From NCBI GenBank assembly GCA_001275005.1, contig JWZX01001962.1, positions 1 through 15,551 of the forward strand: DNA of 15,551 nt. Direction: 5' to 3'. The stretch's first letter is position 1; each line of letters begins with the position of its first letter. Source of the stretch: Chrysochromulina tobinii (Eukaryota; Haptophyta; Prymnesiales; Chrysochromulinaceae). The notes under the pieces were generated by a model that made no database searches, was not told where the DNA came from, and saw only the letters and a list, made by a program, of their open reading frames with translations. Shown in pieces: positions 8,497-15,551 of this stretch. A program made the position numbers and the translations under genes.

Positions 8497-8937
8497 GCAT
8501 GTGTGTGTGGCAGCCAGGATGCACAGCTTGCCAATCGTCAGCGCCATGACGATGGCAACGATGTGGCTTTGCCATCGGCGGAGCCCATGGGTGAACGGCG
8601 ATGAGTCGAGAGTGGTGGCGACGGGGCGAGAACGGAGAGATGGGACATGCGTGAGTGCGTCCGTCAGAGCCATGGCGATGGCTTCGCCATCACCAAAGCC
8701 AAAAGGTAACGCGAGTCGAGGGCAGTGGCTACGAGGCGTGGTGGCTACGGGGCAAGAGGGCGGAGAGGTGGGGCGCGAGCCTAGCATGACAGCCTATGGA
8801 TATGGCGAGTTGTTACGTGAGTTCTAGGCGAGGGTGTGTGATGATGTCCGTGGGGGCTGGGGCCGTGCGCTCATGAGCCGGCCCACAGTGCGAGTCGGTA
8901 TCCGTCCGCTCACAGTGCGCGTTTCACACCGTTAACT
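8497..8937. repeat. Gene-free 3' flank with a diverged tandem duplication (8560-8650 and 8677-8785)
   Basis: Two diverged copies of a block of about 100 bp are visible. Each opens with a hairpin-like word (gatgtggctttgccatc at 8560; gatggcttcgccatc at 8677, which is a perfect 6-bp stem with a 3-nt loop). Each continues through gagtcgag, ggggc(g/a)aga and cggagag. Several other gccat/atggc inverted words lie nearby. Frames crossing the block on either strand have no protein character. Confidence 0.55.
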
Positions 8938-9173
8938 GTGAATCAATGGAGCACCATAAATTCACACAAGATCGTAGTTTTAAGGTTCGTACAGATTCAC
9001 GCATCGGATGTAAATAGCAACTTATCAGTATTTGTGAAGTACCCTGCAGCTTTGTGCTTGGCCACTGTCCATACATCCGTACAGTTTGAGGTGGAGCGCA
9101 GATTGGTACTCCCTGACTGTGAATTACCAGTCACTGCAGATTCTAGGCTGCTGCAAGTTTACACGTGCGGCAT

Positions 9174-9277
9174 CTGAATCTGTATGTGTGTGTGATTCCC
9201 GTACTTCCTCCGATTTATGTTGATCCTGAATCTGCATGTGTGTATGATTCCCGTCATTCCTCCGATCTATGTTGATC
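9174..9277. repeat. 52-bp tandem duplication, two copies
   Basis: Copy 1 is 9174-9225 and copy 2 is 9226-9277. Both start ctgaatctg and end tatgttgatc, share atgattccc in the middle and differ at only a few bases. No frame runs through both with protein-like character. Confidence 0.92.
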
Positions 9278-9312
9278 CCTCAGAAACAGAAGCTAGCTTC
9301 AGATTACAGCCA

Positions 9313-9338
9313 ATGGGGTCAGGAATCTATGACCCCAT
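9313..9338. other. Perfect hairpin, 9-bp stem with 8-nt loop
   Basis: atggggtca (9313-9321) and tgaccccat (9330-9338) are exact reverse complements separated by eight bases. No U-run follows in either direction and its role is unknown. It could be the core of a small inverted-repeat element or chance. Confidence 0.7.
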
Positions 9339-9882
9339 AGAAAAACGGGAGATCATGCAGTTGTTCAATAGATGGCCTTCTTCTGCAATCCATGCCTGCC
9401 GTACTTTTGGGATGGGGTACGAGTCCGATCTGCTCACGAGCGCCAGGATTACGCGCTTCCCATGATATTTTCTATTGGACGCCCCGAAGGCAGAAAGGCC
9501 GGGGCGCGGCGGGGTATGCGGACGACGGTATACTCTTTCTGGATGTCCGATGTCGCAGCACACTTCTATAGTCACTCTGTGTCTGAAGTCGCCCCTCGCC
9601 CCCCACCCGCACGTCTCAGATTTTGCACGATCTCAATAATAAGAATGATCTCAATCCGTCAGTTTGCTACGAAGCCGACGCGGTACTGCCGCACGGCATC
9701 ACCGACCCCAGAGTCGGATCGCGACTCCAATTGATCGCGACCATATCGTGCGTGTGCATCGGCCACGTCGCGATCTAGATTGTGGAGTGTCTTCAAACCT
9801 TCATTCTGCGCTCACACGTATTCTATATCCTGGTGTCGATACTCTCAAATTACTCTCTTCAGTCGCGTAAACGGGGGTTTCG

Positions 9883-10165
9883 TCACCGGGCCGGCTCGCC
9901 GAGCAGATCGAAACTTGCAACTTCGGAATGGCAATGGAAATACTCCCCCGAAATAAACAGGAAAAGTGCACGCGTTACTAGCCCGATCATGGTTACTGCA
10001 ACCCGCGCGCGGCGCGCTGCACGCGCCCGCGGTACGCCCCGCTCCTGGCCGCGTGCCGATGTATTTAAGGGAATGAAAGACACCGGGTCGCCCGGTCGCA
10101 GCGGGTCGGGGGAGCCGACGTCCAGCTGCGTACAAAACGTACCGGTTCAGACACATCAGCATACA
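9883..10165. other. 3' flank of the kinase gene
   Basis: GC-rich spacer downstream of the minus-strand kinase stop codon. It includes a run of cgcg-type words near 9997-10030 and a perfect small hairpin accgggtcgcccggt at 10082-10096 (6-bp stem, 3-nt loop). A tatttaa word at 10061-10067 could be a TATA-like site on the plus strand, but no plus-strand gene follows. No gene seen. Confidence 0.4.
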
Positions 10166-11422
10166 TCAATCAAAGCCCTGCTGGCAGCGCCGACTGAGCT
10201 CTAGGAGCAACGCGTCCGTGTCCGACTCCGGCAGTGGGGGCGGCACGAAAGGTGCAGGGAGCGCCATGACGCCACACGCGACCCAGTCGATGCTCGCAAA
10301 CCACGGATGGCTTTGCAAGGCCTCCGCGCCTCCGACGGCCGCGGCGCCGAGGCGTTGTTTGCTATCGGGCTCGAGCAGCTTGCCGCACAGGTCATCCAGC
10401 GCAGCCGAGGGCGGCACTGGCCCGTGAGAAGGTGTAGTCGCTGCGGGAACGACCGGCGCAGATGCCAGCCGGAGCTGCAGATGCAGGTTGGTTGTTGAGC
10501 GCCGCATGCCGGAAGTGACGAAGAAGCGAAGATGAGGGTTGGCGGAGGACAAGTTGGGAGGTGCATGCAAGCCAGTCGCGGCACACGACGTGCTCAGCGC
10601 ACCCTGCGCGGGTGGCTCAGGGGGCACAACGCCACCCCCCATATGCGCGAGCACGGCGGATGTGATGGCGTCATCGTCGTCGGCGGCGAAAGGCGAGGTG
10701 CCACGCACAAGCTCGAGGATCACGCACCCTAGCGCCCACCAGTCGACACTTGTATCATGAGGCAGCTTGCGGAGCAGTTCGGGCGCCTGGTACAGGGCGG
10801 TGCCGACGAGCGTGCCCTTCTTCTTGCATTCGGCCTTAGTCGCCGCGAACCCAAAGTCCGCAAGGCATAGGTAACCGTTGGGCTTCACGAGAAGGTTTTC
10901 GGGCTTTAGGTCGCGGTAGGCGAGGCCGGCGTCATGCAGGGCGCGCAGCCCGAGCACGATCATGCTGGCGAACGAGCGCGTGGCAGCCTCACTGAAACTG
11001 TGCGTTGGCTGCCGGCGCATCAGCTGGAGCAAATCGCCGCCTGGGCACAGGGGCAGAAGTACCGAAAAGTTGCCAGCGCGCCCAGGAGAATCGCTCACGG
11101 CGAGAGGTGACAGCACGAATGGATGGCTGACCTTGGAGGCGAGCGTCGCCTCGGCCCGCAGATGACCAAACGAGGGCGCGTCGAGCTTGCAGCAAAACTT
11201 GAGCGCCCGCAACTCGCCCGTCTCGCGGTGGCGCACAAGGTTGATCTCGGCAAATGAGCCGCGGCCGAGCACGCCGAGGGTGGCGTACACAGTGTCGAGC
11301 GAGCCCGAGGCTTCGCTCAGGTCCCATCCGCCAGCGCCGGTGCGCGCGGCGCGGTCGGAAACGCCCGCCCGCTTTGGCGGCGGTGCGAGGTCGACTGTCG
11401 CTTGGCGCTTCTGAGGGTCCAT
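10166..11422 (-). CDS. AGC-type serine/threonine protein kinase, 418 aa
   Basis: A full kinase domain with all catalytic landmarks. The glycine loop is GRGSFAEINLV (53-63), the ATP-anchoring lysine is K75 (ALKF), and the likely helix-C glutamate is E91. The catalytic loop is YRDLKPENLL (169-178: D171, K173, N176), followed by DFG (189-191), the activation segment with T204 and GTALYQAPE (207-215), DWWALG (227-232) and HPWF (372-375). The YRDLKPENLL motif, HPWFxxxDW and a PFVPP...DTD tail point to the AGC group (PKA/PKG-like). The tail ends about 40 residues after HPWF, without an obvious FxxF hydrophobic motif. Residues 271-333 form a Pro/Ser/Ala-rich insertion between subdomains X and XI that may be an in-frame intron. 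I start at MDPQKRQ (ATG 11422) because the longer frame would overlap the divergent RNase T2 gene. The substrate is unknown. Confidence 0.88.
   Translation of the reverse strand: MDPQKRQATVDLAPPPKRAGVSDRAARTGAGGWDLSEASGSLDTVYATLGVLGRGSFAEINLVRHRETGELRALKFCCKLDAPSFGHLRAEATLASKVSHPFVLSPLAVSDSPGRAGNFSVLLPLCPGGDLLQLMRRQPTHSFSEAATRSFASMIVLGLRALHDAGLAYRDLKPENLLVKPNGYLCLADFGFAATKAECKKKGTLVGTALYQAPELLRKLPHDTSVDWWALGCVILELVRGTSPFAADDDDAITSAVLAHMGGGVVPPEPPAQGALSTSCAATGLHAPPNLSSANPHLRFFVTSGMRRSTTNLHLQLRLASAPVVPAATTPSHGPVPPSAALDDLCGKLLEPDSKQRLGAAAVGGAEALQSHPWFASIDWVACGVMALPAPFVPPPLPESDTDALLLELSRRCQQGFD
10441..10602 (-). other. Possible in-frame intron in the kinase gene, 162 bp
   Basis: On the minus strand a GTGCGC donor starts at 10602 and a TTCCCGCAG acceptor ends at 10441. 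The length is exactly 162 bp, so the frame is kept with or without splicing. Removing it deletes 54 residues of low-complexity insertion and joins PPEPPAQ to a TTPSHGPVPPSAALDD segment, restoring a normal distance between subdomains X and XI. It could equally be a real insertion in the protein. Confidence 0.45.
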
Positions 11423-11644
11423 TTTTCCGTATTCCTGTGAAATAACGTATGTAGGGTTCCCAGGGGTCCCCGAGCTAGTGGTACCCGCATCCGTATGTAC
11501 GCCGGTCCGGTGTCTTGGGTGTCGAATTCTGCCTGCTTGTATTTCCTTTTTTGGTCCGCCCGGCACCCCGAAGGCACCCTCTCTCTCGTGGATGGACTTC
11601 TGGGACCACGTCTCTGAGCCGCAATTGAAGCCTCGTACGAGAAA
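11423..11644. promoter_or_regulatory. Shared upstream region of kinase and RNase T2 genes
   Basis: Only 222 bp separate the two divergent start codons. The interval has a pyrimidine-rich stretch (about 11540-11590, on the plus strand) and short repeated gtatgta words near 11447 and 11510, but no TATA box that I can identify. The promoter assignment is positional. Confidence 0.45.
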
Positions 11645-13138
11645 ATGGCGATCCTTCGCACTCGCTCTGTTCTTGCAATCGTCGTAGCGCCATTCCTGAT
11701 GGCGGTCGAAGGCCATCCGACGTTCAGGTTGAAGTTGCCAAATGCGTTCAGCATCCAGTTCGGCCAAGAACAGAACAGCAACGTGGGCCACACCGGTGGC
11801 TTTCGCTACGAATTTCAAGCTTCTGGCCTCACGTGGACGCGAGCTTTTTGTCAGGCAGACAGCGATGGCGACGGTCAAAGCAACGGCCTCGAGCTGGGTG
11901 ACCCTTGCTGCACGTGGACTCAAGGCATGGTAGCCGCCTTCACAACTGACTTGAGCTATCCAGGACTTGCAAGCTCAAGAACGAGCAGGACGATGCCCGG
12001 CTGCGGTGCTGTAGGCTTGCGATCGCCGCCGCCGCCGTCGCTGTTTTCCAATCCTGAGATGGGCGCGGTGCCCGGCAACTATGAGAGTTACGTATTCGCG
12101 TTGGCGTGGCAGCCGACGAGGAGCCTGGATGCATGCCCCGGCCGGAGCAATGAAGCACCCGGCGTCATCGCACTCACCACGAGCACTCTCAACATCCATG
12201 GCCTGTGGCCCAAGTACGATCCGGCGCACCATGCTGGGCACACCTGGCCGCAAAATTGCGGCGAGTACCTATCGTGCAGTGCCAATCAAGACTCGGGATC
12301 GATCTGCCCTCCGCAAGCAGCGGTCTACTCTGCTTTCAACGTCTCCATCAAATGGCACACGTATGCACTTGAGTACGGCTTTTCCACGCTAGCCACGCGT
12401 GAATGGGCAGCGCATGGCTCGTGCACGCCGTGGGCTCTGCCCAACCACACAGCGGGGCAGCAGGGCTACTTCGCCAAGCAAGAGGAGCTCTACAACCTCA
12501 TGCTGTCCGGCGAGGGATGGGATCTGCTCCACCGGTACATCGGCAGCTCGGTGAGCGCGACCGGACTGCGCGCTGCATTTGCGCGGGACGCGGGCGGCGC
12601 GGCGCCGGCGATCCGGTGCACACCATGCTGTCGCTTGAGTGAAGTATGGCTCGGCATGGCGGCTGACACAGATTTGGAGCCGATTCTCACACCGCCCGGC
12701 GACGGCGGCGACGACAACGACGGTGGTGTGGGTGGCGAGGGTACATCGGGCGCTTGGCAGGGCGTCGACATTCACTTCGAGGACACTTGCGGATCGTGCA
12801 CCTCTATTGAATTGCCCGCGTGGACGGGCTGCTCGCCGCCGACTCCTCCCTGCGCACCTGACAACGGCGATGCAAGGAACGACGACGATGGCGACGACGA
12901 CTACGACAATGACGACGACTTCATGGCCGTCGTGCTTGCCAGTGTCCTCGCCACCATCGCTTTACTCGCGACAGCGACGGCTGTTGTGCGATGCATGCGA
13001 CGGCGCACGATCAAGTGGGCGACGCGATACGGCAGGCATAATGATACGACAAGCATCACGTGCACGTCGTCTGCTACATCCGGCGGGAGCATTGCCATCC
13101 AGCCGGCTGCAGTGGAGATCGATATGATCGGGCAATGA
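11645..13138 (+). CDS. Temptin-like domain fused to membrane-anchored RNase T2, 497 aa
   Basis: The start ATG at 11645 has a good context (A at -3, G at +4) and opens a signal peptide (residues 1 to about 23, before HPTF). Residues 24-92 look like a temptin-type domain, with HTGG...W...FCxADSDGDGQSNGLELGDPCC at about 49-89. DSDGDGQSNG is a Ca2+-loop-like repeat. Residues about 145-395 are an RNase T2 domain. Segment CAS I is NIHGLWPKY with H185. Segment CAS II is REWAAHGSC (252-260), keeping E253 and H257 but with Arg and Ala where most family members have His and Lys. Many cysteines fit the disulphide-rich family. NVS (232) and NHT (267) are possible N-glycosylation sites. An acidic Asp-rich linker (about 407-425) precedes one TM helix (426-448), a basic stop-transfer RCMRRR and a cytosolic Ser/Thr-rich tail. 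The protein is predicted to be type I, with the RNase in the lumen or outside the cell. Catalytic activity is uncertain. Confidence 0.88.
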   Translation: MAILRTRSVLAIVVAPFLMAVEGHPTFRLKLPNAFSIQFGQEQNSNVGHTGGFRYEFQASGLTWTRAFCQADSDGDGQSNGLELGDPCCTWTQGMVAAFTTDLSYPGLASSRTSRTMPGCGAVGLRSPPPPSLFSNPEMGAVPGNYESYVFALAWQPTRSLDACPGRSNEAPGVIALTTSTLNIHGLWPKYDPAHHAGHTWPQNCGEYLSCSANQDSGSICPPQAAVYSAFNVSIKWHTYALEYGFSTLATREWAAHGSCTPWALPNHTAGQQGYFAKQEELYNLMLSGEGWDLLHRYIGSSVSATGLRAAFARDAGGAAPAIRCTPCCRLSEVWLGMAADTDLEPILTPPGDGGDDNDGGVGGEGTSGAWQGVDIHFEDTCGSCTSIELPAWTGCSPPTPPCAPDNGDARNDDDGDDDYDNDDDFMAVVLASVLATIALLATATAVVRCMRRRTIKWATRYGRHNDTTSITCTSSATSGGSIAIQPAAVEIDMIGQ

Positions 13139-13685
13139 TCACCCTGCAAAAGCCACACCACTATATGAAGTACCTAGTGTACCACATACCATGGTGTAGG
13201 GTGTACGTCGCGAACGCGTCTCCGCGCGCGGCCGCCACGGCGCCGGGCGCGCCGCCGGGGCCCGCGCACGCCTTGTCCCTTGACGATGGCGCACGCGGAC
13301 GCGGCTGGCCGGCGCGAGATTTTGACCTTGGGGGAGGGTTTCACTACTCAGGTAGTTACCCTATGGTGTTTCAACACAGTCGACCGTGTCACGCCGAGTG
13401 CTGGCGGCGACCGCGCCCCTCGGGCCAGTGTCGTGTTCATCGTTGGGTTAACTCGTGTCGAGTTACAGTGGAGAGTCGGGTCTTTTCAGCTGCAAGCGTT
13501 AAACACGATCGGGTTTCTCAACCCCTTAACTTCATGCGGACCGGCGGCCGCGCGTCAGAGCTCGGCAGTAAGAGCAGTCAGTCCCTGTGTGCCGTGTGCA
13601 CCGACCGCCGTCCGGCGTGTCGACGGCCACTTTTAGGTGGGATACAAACAATGCTACTCCTCACGATCGCATGAGCGCGCTGCCT
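13139..13685. other. Spacer between convergent genes; no gene seen
   Basis: 547 bp between two stop codons on opposite strands. It contains a very GC-rich patch (13210-13270) and two small perfect inverted repeats: actac/gtagt around a 4-nt loop at about 13344-13357, and taactcg/cgagtta around a 3-nt loop at 13449-13465. Open frames here are extensions of or shadows from neighbours and lack protein character. Confidence 0.5.
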
Positions 13686-14084
13686 TCATTCGATATCGTC
13701 GTACACGAAGTTCTGCTCGTGAACTTTGCCATCGACCGCGAGCGCTTTGATGTTAGGCATCCACTGCTCTGTGACAGTGCCATGTTTGTCGTTCATGAAG
13801 CCCTTGAGCCCAGCCGAATTTTCGAACTTGAGGATGAGCTTGTAGTCCCACTCCGACTTGCAGACGAGCCGGATGGCTCCTACGCAGCCCTCTGCATCTG
13901 CGACAGCATCGAGGAAGTCCTCGAACGCCAAGTCCATCTTATGTGCCGTCGGATCGTCCTTAACCTTGCACGAGTAGACGCGGCACACCATGTCGACCTG
14001 CACGCCATCGCACAGGTTGCGCTTGTGTGCCACTGCACGGGAGATCGAGGCTGCGAAATTGCGGCGACACAGGGCGGCGAGCAT
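13686..14084 (-). CDS. Small ABM-like alpha/beta-barrel protein with probable organelle targeting peptide, 132 aa
   Basis: The frame opens upstream at 14132 only with a GTG codon; the first ATG is at 14084, giving 132 aa. Residues 1 to about 24 (MLAALCRRNFAASISRAVAH) are rich in Arg, Ala and Ser with no acidic residue, a typical mitochondrial-type presequence. The remaining ~108 residues alternate beta and helix: VDMVCRVYSCKV, a helix FEDFLDAVADAE, a GCVGAIRLVCKSEWDYKLIL strand pair, a helix AGLKGFMNDKH, then WMPNIKALAVDG and a C-terminal NFVYDDIE. This order and length suggest a dimeric alpha/beta-barrel (ABM/EthD-like) protein, a fold including small monooxygenases and many proteins of unknown role. 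The fold call is from pattern only; I see no decisive catalytic residue. The start is head to head with the V-ATPase G gene. Confidence 0.75.
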   Translation of the reverse strand: MLAALCRRNFAASISRAVAHKRNLCDGVQVDMVCRVYSCKVKDDPTAHKMDLAFEDFLDAVADAEGCVGAIRLVCKSEWDYKLILKFENSAGLKGFMNDKHGTVTEQWMPNIKALAVDGKVHEQNFVYDDIE

Positions 14085-14414
14085 GATTTTCGTCGCGATG
14101 AGGCCACGTGGCAGTTCACGACGGCAGATCACGAGGCATTTTTAAGGGGCAACGAAACCTCCACCGAACTGTCCTCATAGAGAAATTTTCAACGCAACGC
14201 CTGCGCGGAGCGTGTAGAACGTGTTCACGAATTCCGTGCAGGAATTCCGCAGGAAAGACAAAGTCGTCTTTGCGGTGCGCTGCTGCGCTCGCTGCATAGC
14301 GCTCCCTGACCCGCGCAGTGAACACACCCAAAGTCACCGCCTGTGTTCGCCTTGCCTGCCCGTCAGGATCGACACTCATCCAAGACGTCGTACAGCAAAC
14401 TACCTGCTTCCACC
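14085..14414. promoter_or_regulatory. Shared upstream region of ABM-like and V-ATPase G genes, with TATA-like site
   Basis: 330 bp lie between the two divergent start codons. On the minus strand a TTAAAAAT word at about 14138-14145 lies 54 bp before the ATG of the ABM-like gene and is a plausible TATA element. On the plus strand, gacgtcgt near 14385 resembles a CRE-type site. Two gaattccg words are repeated at about 14229-14248. All roles are inferred from position. Confidence 0.4.
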
Positions 14415-15121
14415 ATGGGTGACCCGGTGTGCAGCCGAATGCTTGATTAGCTCGCTGGGTGCGAGCCCATCCAAAGCTGCAGCGGGCCGGCAGTCAGGCG
14501 AGGCTGCCAGGCTGCGGGCGGGCGGCTCGAAGTGTCACTCAGCTTTGCGTGTGCGGTACTTTAGATCGCCAGGATGCGCGCATGCTGATCGCACGTCCAC
14601 ACTCTTTACAGGTTCACGCAGGCATCAACAAGCTGCTCATGGCCGAGAAGGAGGCGACGGAGGTGGTCAAGGCGGCCAAGGAGGGTGAGAGGCCACTCCG
14701 CTTGCGATCGATCTATCGATGCGCCCAGCCGCAGTCGCCCTGCGAGGCATCGCAGCACACTGCGCCATCATGCTCTCCCGCGCACGGTCGACGCTCCATC
14801 ACCAATGCACACCCGCGCGACCGCAACACTGACCCTCGGGCCACGGCTGCTGTCCCTCGGCCTGCTACGCGCGCAGAGAAGGTGGCGCGGTTGAAACTCG
14901 CCAAGGCGGAGGCGGAGAGGGATATTGAGGCCTACAAGGCGACACGCGAGGCGCAGTTCCAGGTCTTCTCCAAAGAGCGTATGGGCGACACAGGCTCGTA
15001 CTCCAAGGGCCTCGCCAAGGCGACCGAGGAGGAGCTCGCGGCCATTGCGAAGTCGGTCACCGACAACAAGGCCAGTGTCATCGACCTGCTTCTAAAGTCG
15101 GTCAAGACCGTATCTGCGTAA
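14415..15121 (+). CDS. V-type H+-ATPase subunit G, three exons, 109 aa
   Basis: Proposed CDS: 14415-14426, 14612-14684 and 14877-15121. The protein begins MGDPVHAGINKLLMAEKEAT, continues KAAKEEKVARLKLAKAEAER and ends LLLKSVKTVSA. GINKLLMAEKEA matches the family signature GI(Q/A)xLLQAEKxA. The joined sequence aligns without gaps to the RRLKQAKEEAxxEIxxYR part of animal and yeast subunit G. At 109 aa it is close to the usual 110-118. Subunit G is a long helix forming the peripheral stalk of V1 together with subunit E; it links the catalytic head to the membrane sector for proton pumping into vacuoles or other acidic organelles. A continuous open frame from 14459 across the introns exists by chance. 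Exon 1, coding only MGDP, is the least certain part. Confidence 0.9.
14427..14611 (+). other. Intron 1 of the V-ATPase G gene, 185 bp
   Basis: Donor gtgtgc at 14427 and acceptor ctctttacag ending at 14611, preceded by a pyrimidine-rich tract. It joins ATGGGTGACCCG in phase 0 to GTTCACGCAGGC. A nearby alternative acceptor (ttcacgcag, ending 14621) would shift the frame relative to this donor. Confidence 0.65.
14685..14876 (+). other. Intron 2 of the V-ATPase G gene, 192 bp
   Basis: Donor gtgaga at 14685 and acceptor gcgcgcag ending at 14876. The phase-1 junction rebuilds a GAG codon and gives a gapless family alignment (KAAKE|EKVARL). Its length is a multiple of three and it lacks in-frame stops, so it could be missed by an ORF-based gene call. 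Confidence 0.85.
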
Positions 15122-15551
15122 AGCTCCCCCTTAGTGCTTATAGTGGAGTCGGTCCGATCGCACAATCGAAGGCATGATTCATTGCATGATCCAGAGCATC
15201 GACAATTGGCAAGCTTATCGGGAAGGAGGACTATGACTCTACGCGGCCGGCGGTTTCGAGCTCTCCTCTCTCGACTTTTCCTCCTACCGCATATCGTTTG
15301 TTGCGGCGCTTTGTGTGGTGTGTGCGGGTGTGCAAACTCAGCACGGTTTCGTGCGGTCAGCGTCGAGCGTGCGCGCGCCCGCCTGGCGCGCTCGCGCATT
15401 TCCCAGTCGCGGCGAGTCACCGCGCTGCGCTGTTTCTAGAGGCCGCCGCCGCCTGTCTTACGTGACTGTCCGACACCCGGACTCCGCTCTAATCCACGCT
15501 CGGCGCGGGCGGCCCCCGCGTGGCCCCTCACGTGGGCCGGCGCCGCCGCCG
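15122..15551. other. 3' flank of the V-ATPase G gene; no gene seen
   Basis: No supportable gene. A gcatgat direct repeat flanks tcatt at about 15172-15190. GC rises sharply towards the window end, with several cgcgcg and gccgccg words. A gene could begin beyond the window edge. Confidence 0.45.

Larger units (their letters stand above)
8938..9882. other. Gene-free, lower-GC stretch with short repeats
   Basis: By eye this segment is clearly less GC-rich than its neighbours, especially 8938-9380. I find no convincing coding region, tRNA or rRNA. It contains the 52-bp tandem duplication at 9174-9277 and the hairpin at 9313-9338, annotated separately. The composition change could mark an old insertion, but I see no matching ends. 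Confidence 0.5.

Noticed and set aside
9217-9734. Short frames of 82 and 120 codons in the lower-GC stretch
   Set aside because: One begins inside the 52-bp tandem duplication and neither shows domain or codon character of a gene.
11423-11923. N-terminal extension of the kinase frame by 167 codons
   Set aside because: It would cover the whole divergent promoter and the start of the RNase T2 gene, and the sequence lacks domain character.
13060-13674. 204-codon frame overlapping the end of the RNase T2 gene
   Set aside because: It starts inside the RNase gene in another frame and runs through GC-rich spacer with no protein features.
14085-14132. Upstream 16-codon extension of the ABM-like protein
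   Set aside because: It begins with GTG rather than ATG, and the ATG at 14084 immediately opens a good targeting peptide.
14459-15121. Continuous 220-codon frame as the V-ATPase G protein
   Set aside because: It includes two intron segments whose translation has no family similarity. Removing them gives a gapless subunit G alignment.
1-15551. tRNA or rRNA genes
   Set aside because: I looked for B-box-like GTTCRANNC words and cloverleaf arms on both strands and found none that fit. A covariance-model scan would settle it.

Overview
The window looks like nuclear DNA of a GC-rich unicellular eukaryote, probably an alga. The protist is not identified further; a haptophyte-like genome is only a guess. 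The case for a eukaryote is direct. Two genes are interrupted by short GT...AG introns that restore perfect family alignment or reading frame when removed. There is a V-ATPase subunit G, an AGC-type protein kinase, a signal-peptide/TM protein built on RNase T2, and no operon-like spacing or Shine-Dalgarno signals.

Layout. 1-1120 holds no convincing gene: a three-copy satellite-like tandem repeat (285-810, period about 190) runs into a CCG/CGCC low-complexity tract. 1358-4516 (minus) is a 1052-aa TNP2/Plavaka-like (CACTA-superfamily) transposase-type protein. Head to head with it, at 4886-6433 (plus), is an acidic, Ala/Thr-rich, coiled-coil protein ending in a ZZ-like Cys-rich zinc finger. The two may be parts of one transposon or a domesticated remnant, but no terminal inverted repeats were found. 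6786-8496 (plus) is an unrecognised, probably nuclear, 541-aa protein made from two exons. 8497-10165 is gene-free and contains short tandem duplications and hairpins in a patch of lower GC.

10166-11422 (minus) is an AGC-type Ser/Thr kinase with a possible in-frame intron. Divergent from it, 11645-13138 (plus) is a fusion: signal peptide, temptin-like domain, RNase T2 domain, acidic linker, one TM helix and a cytosolic tail. The RNase active-site segment CAS II is altered. 13686-14084 (minus) is a small protein with a likely organelle targeting peptide and a dimeric alpha/beta-barrel (ABM-like) look. Divergent from it, 14415-15121 (plus) is V-ATPase subunit G in three exons, the first coding only four residues. 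15122-15551 has no gene that I can support.

The genes do not form a pathway. The recurring architecture is three head-to-head pairs with 220-370 bp between start codons, which suggests compact bidirectional promoters. The most unusual single item is the temptin-RNase T2-TM fusion.
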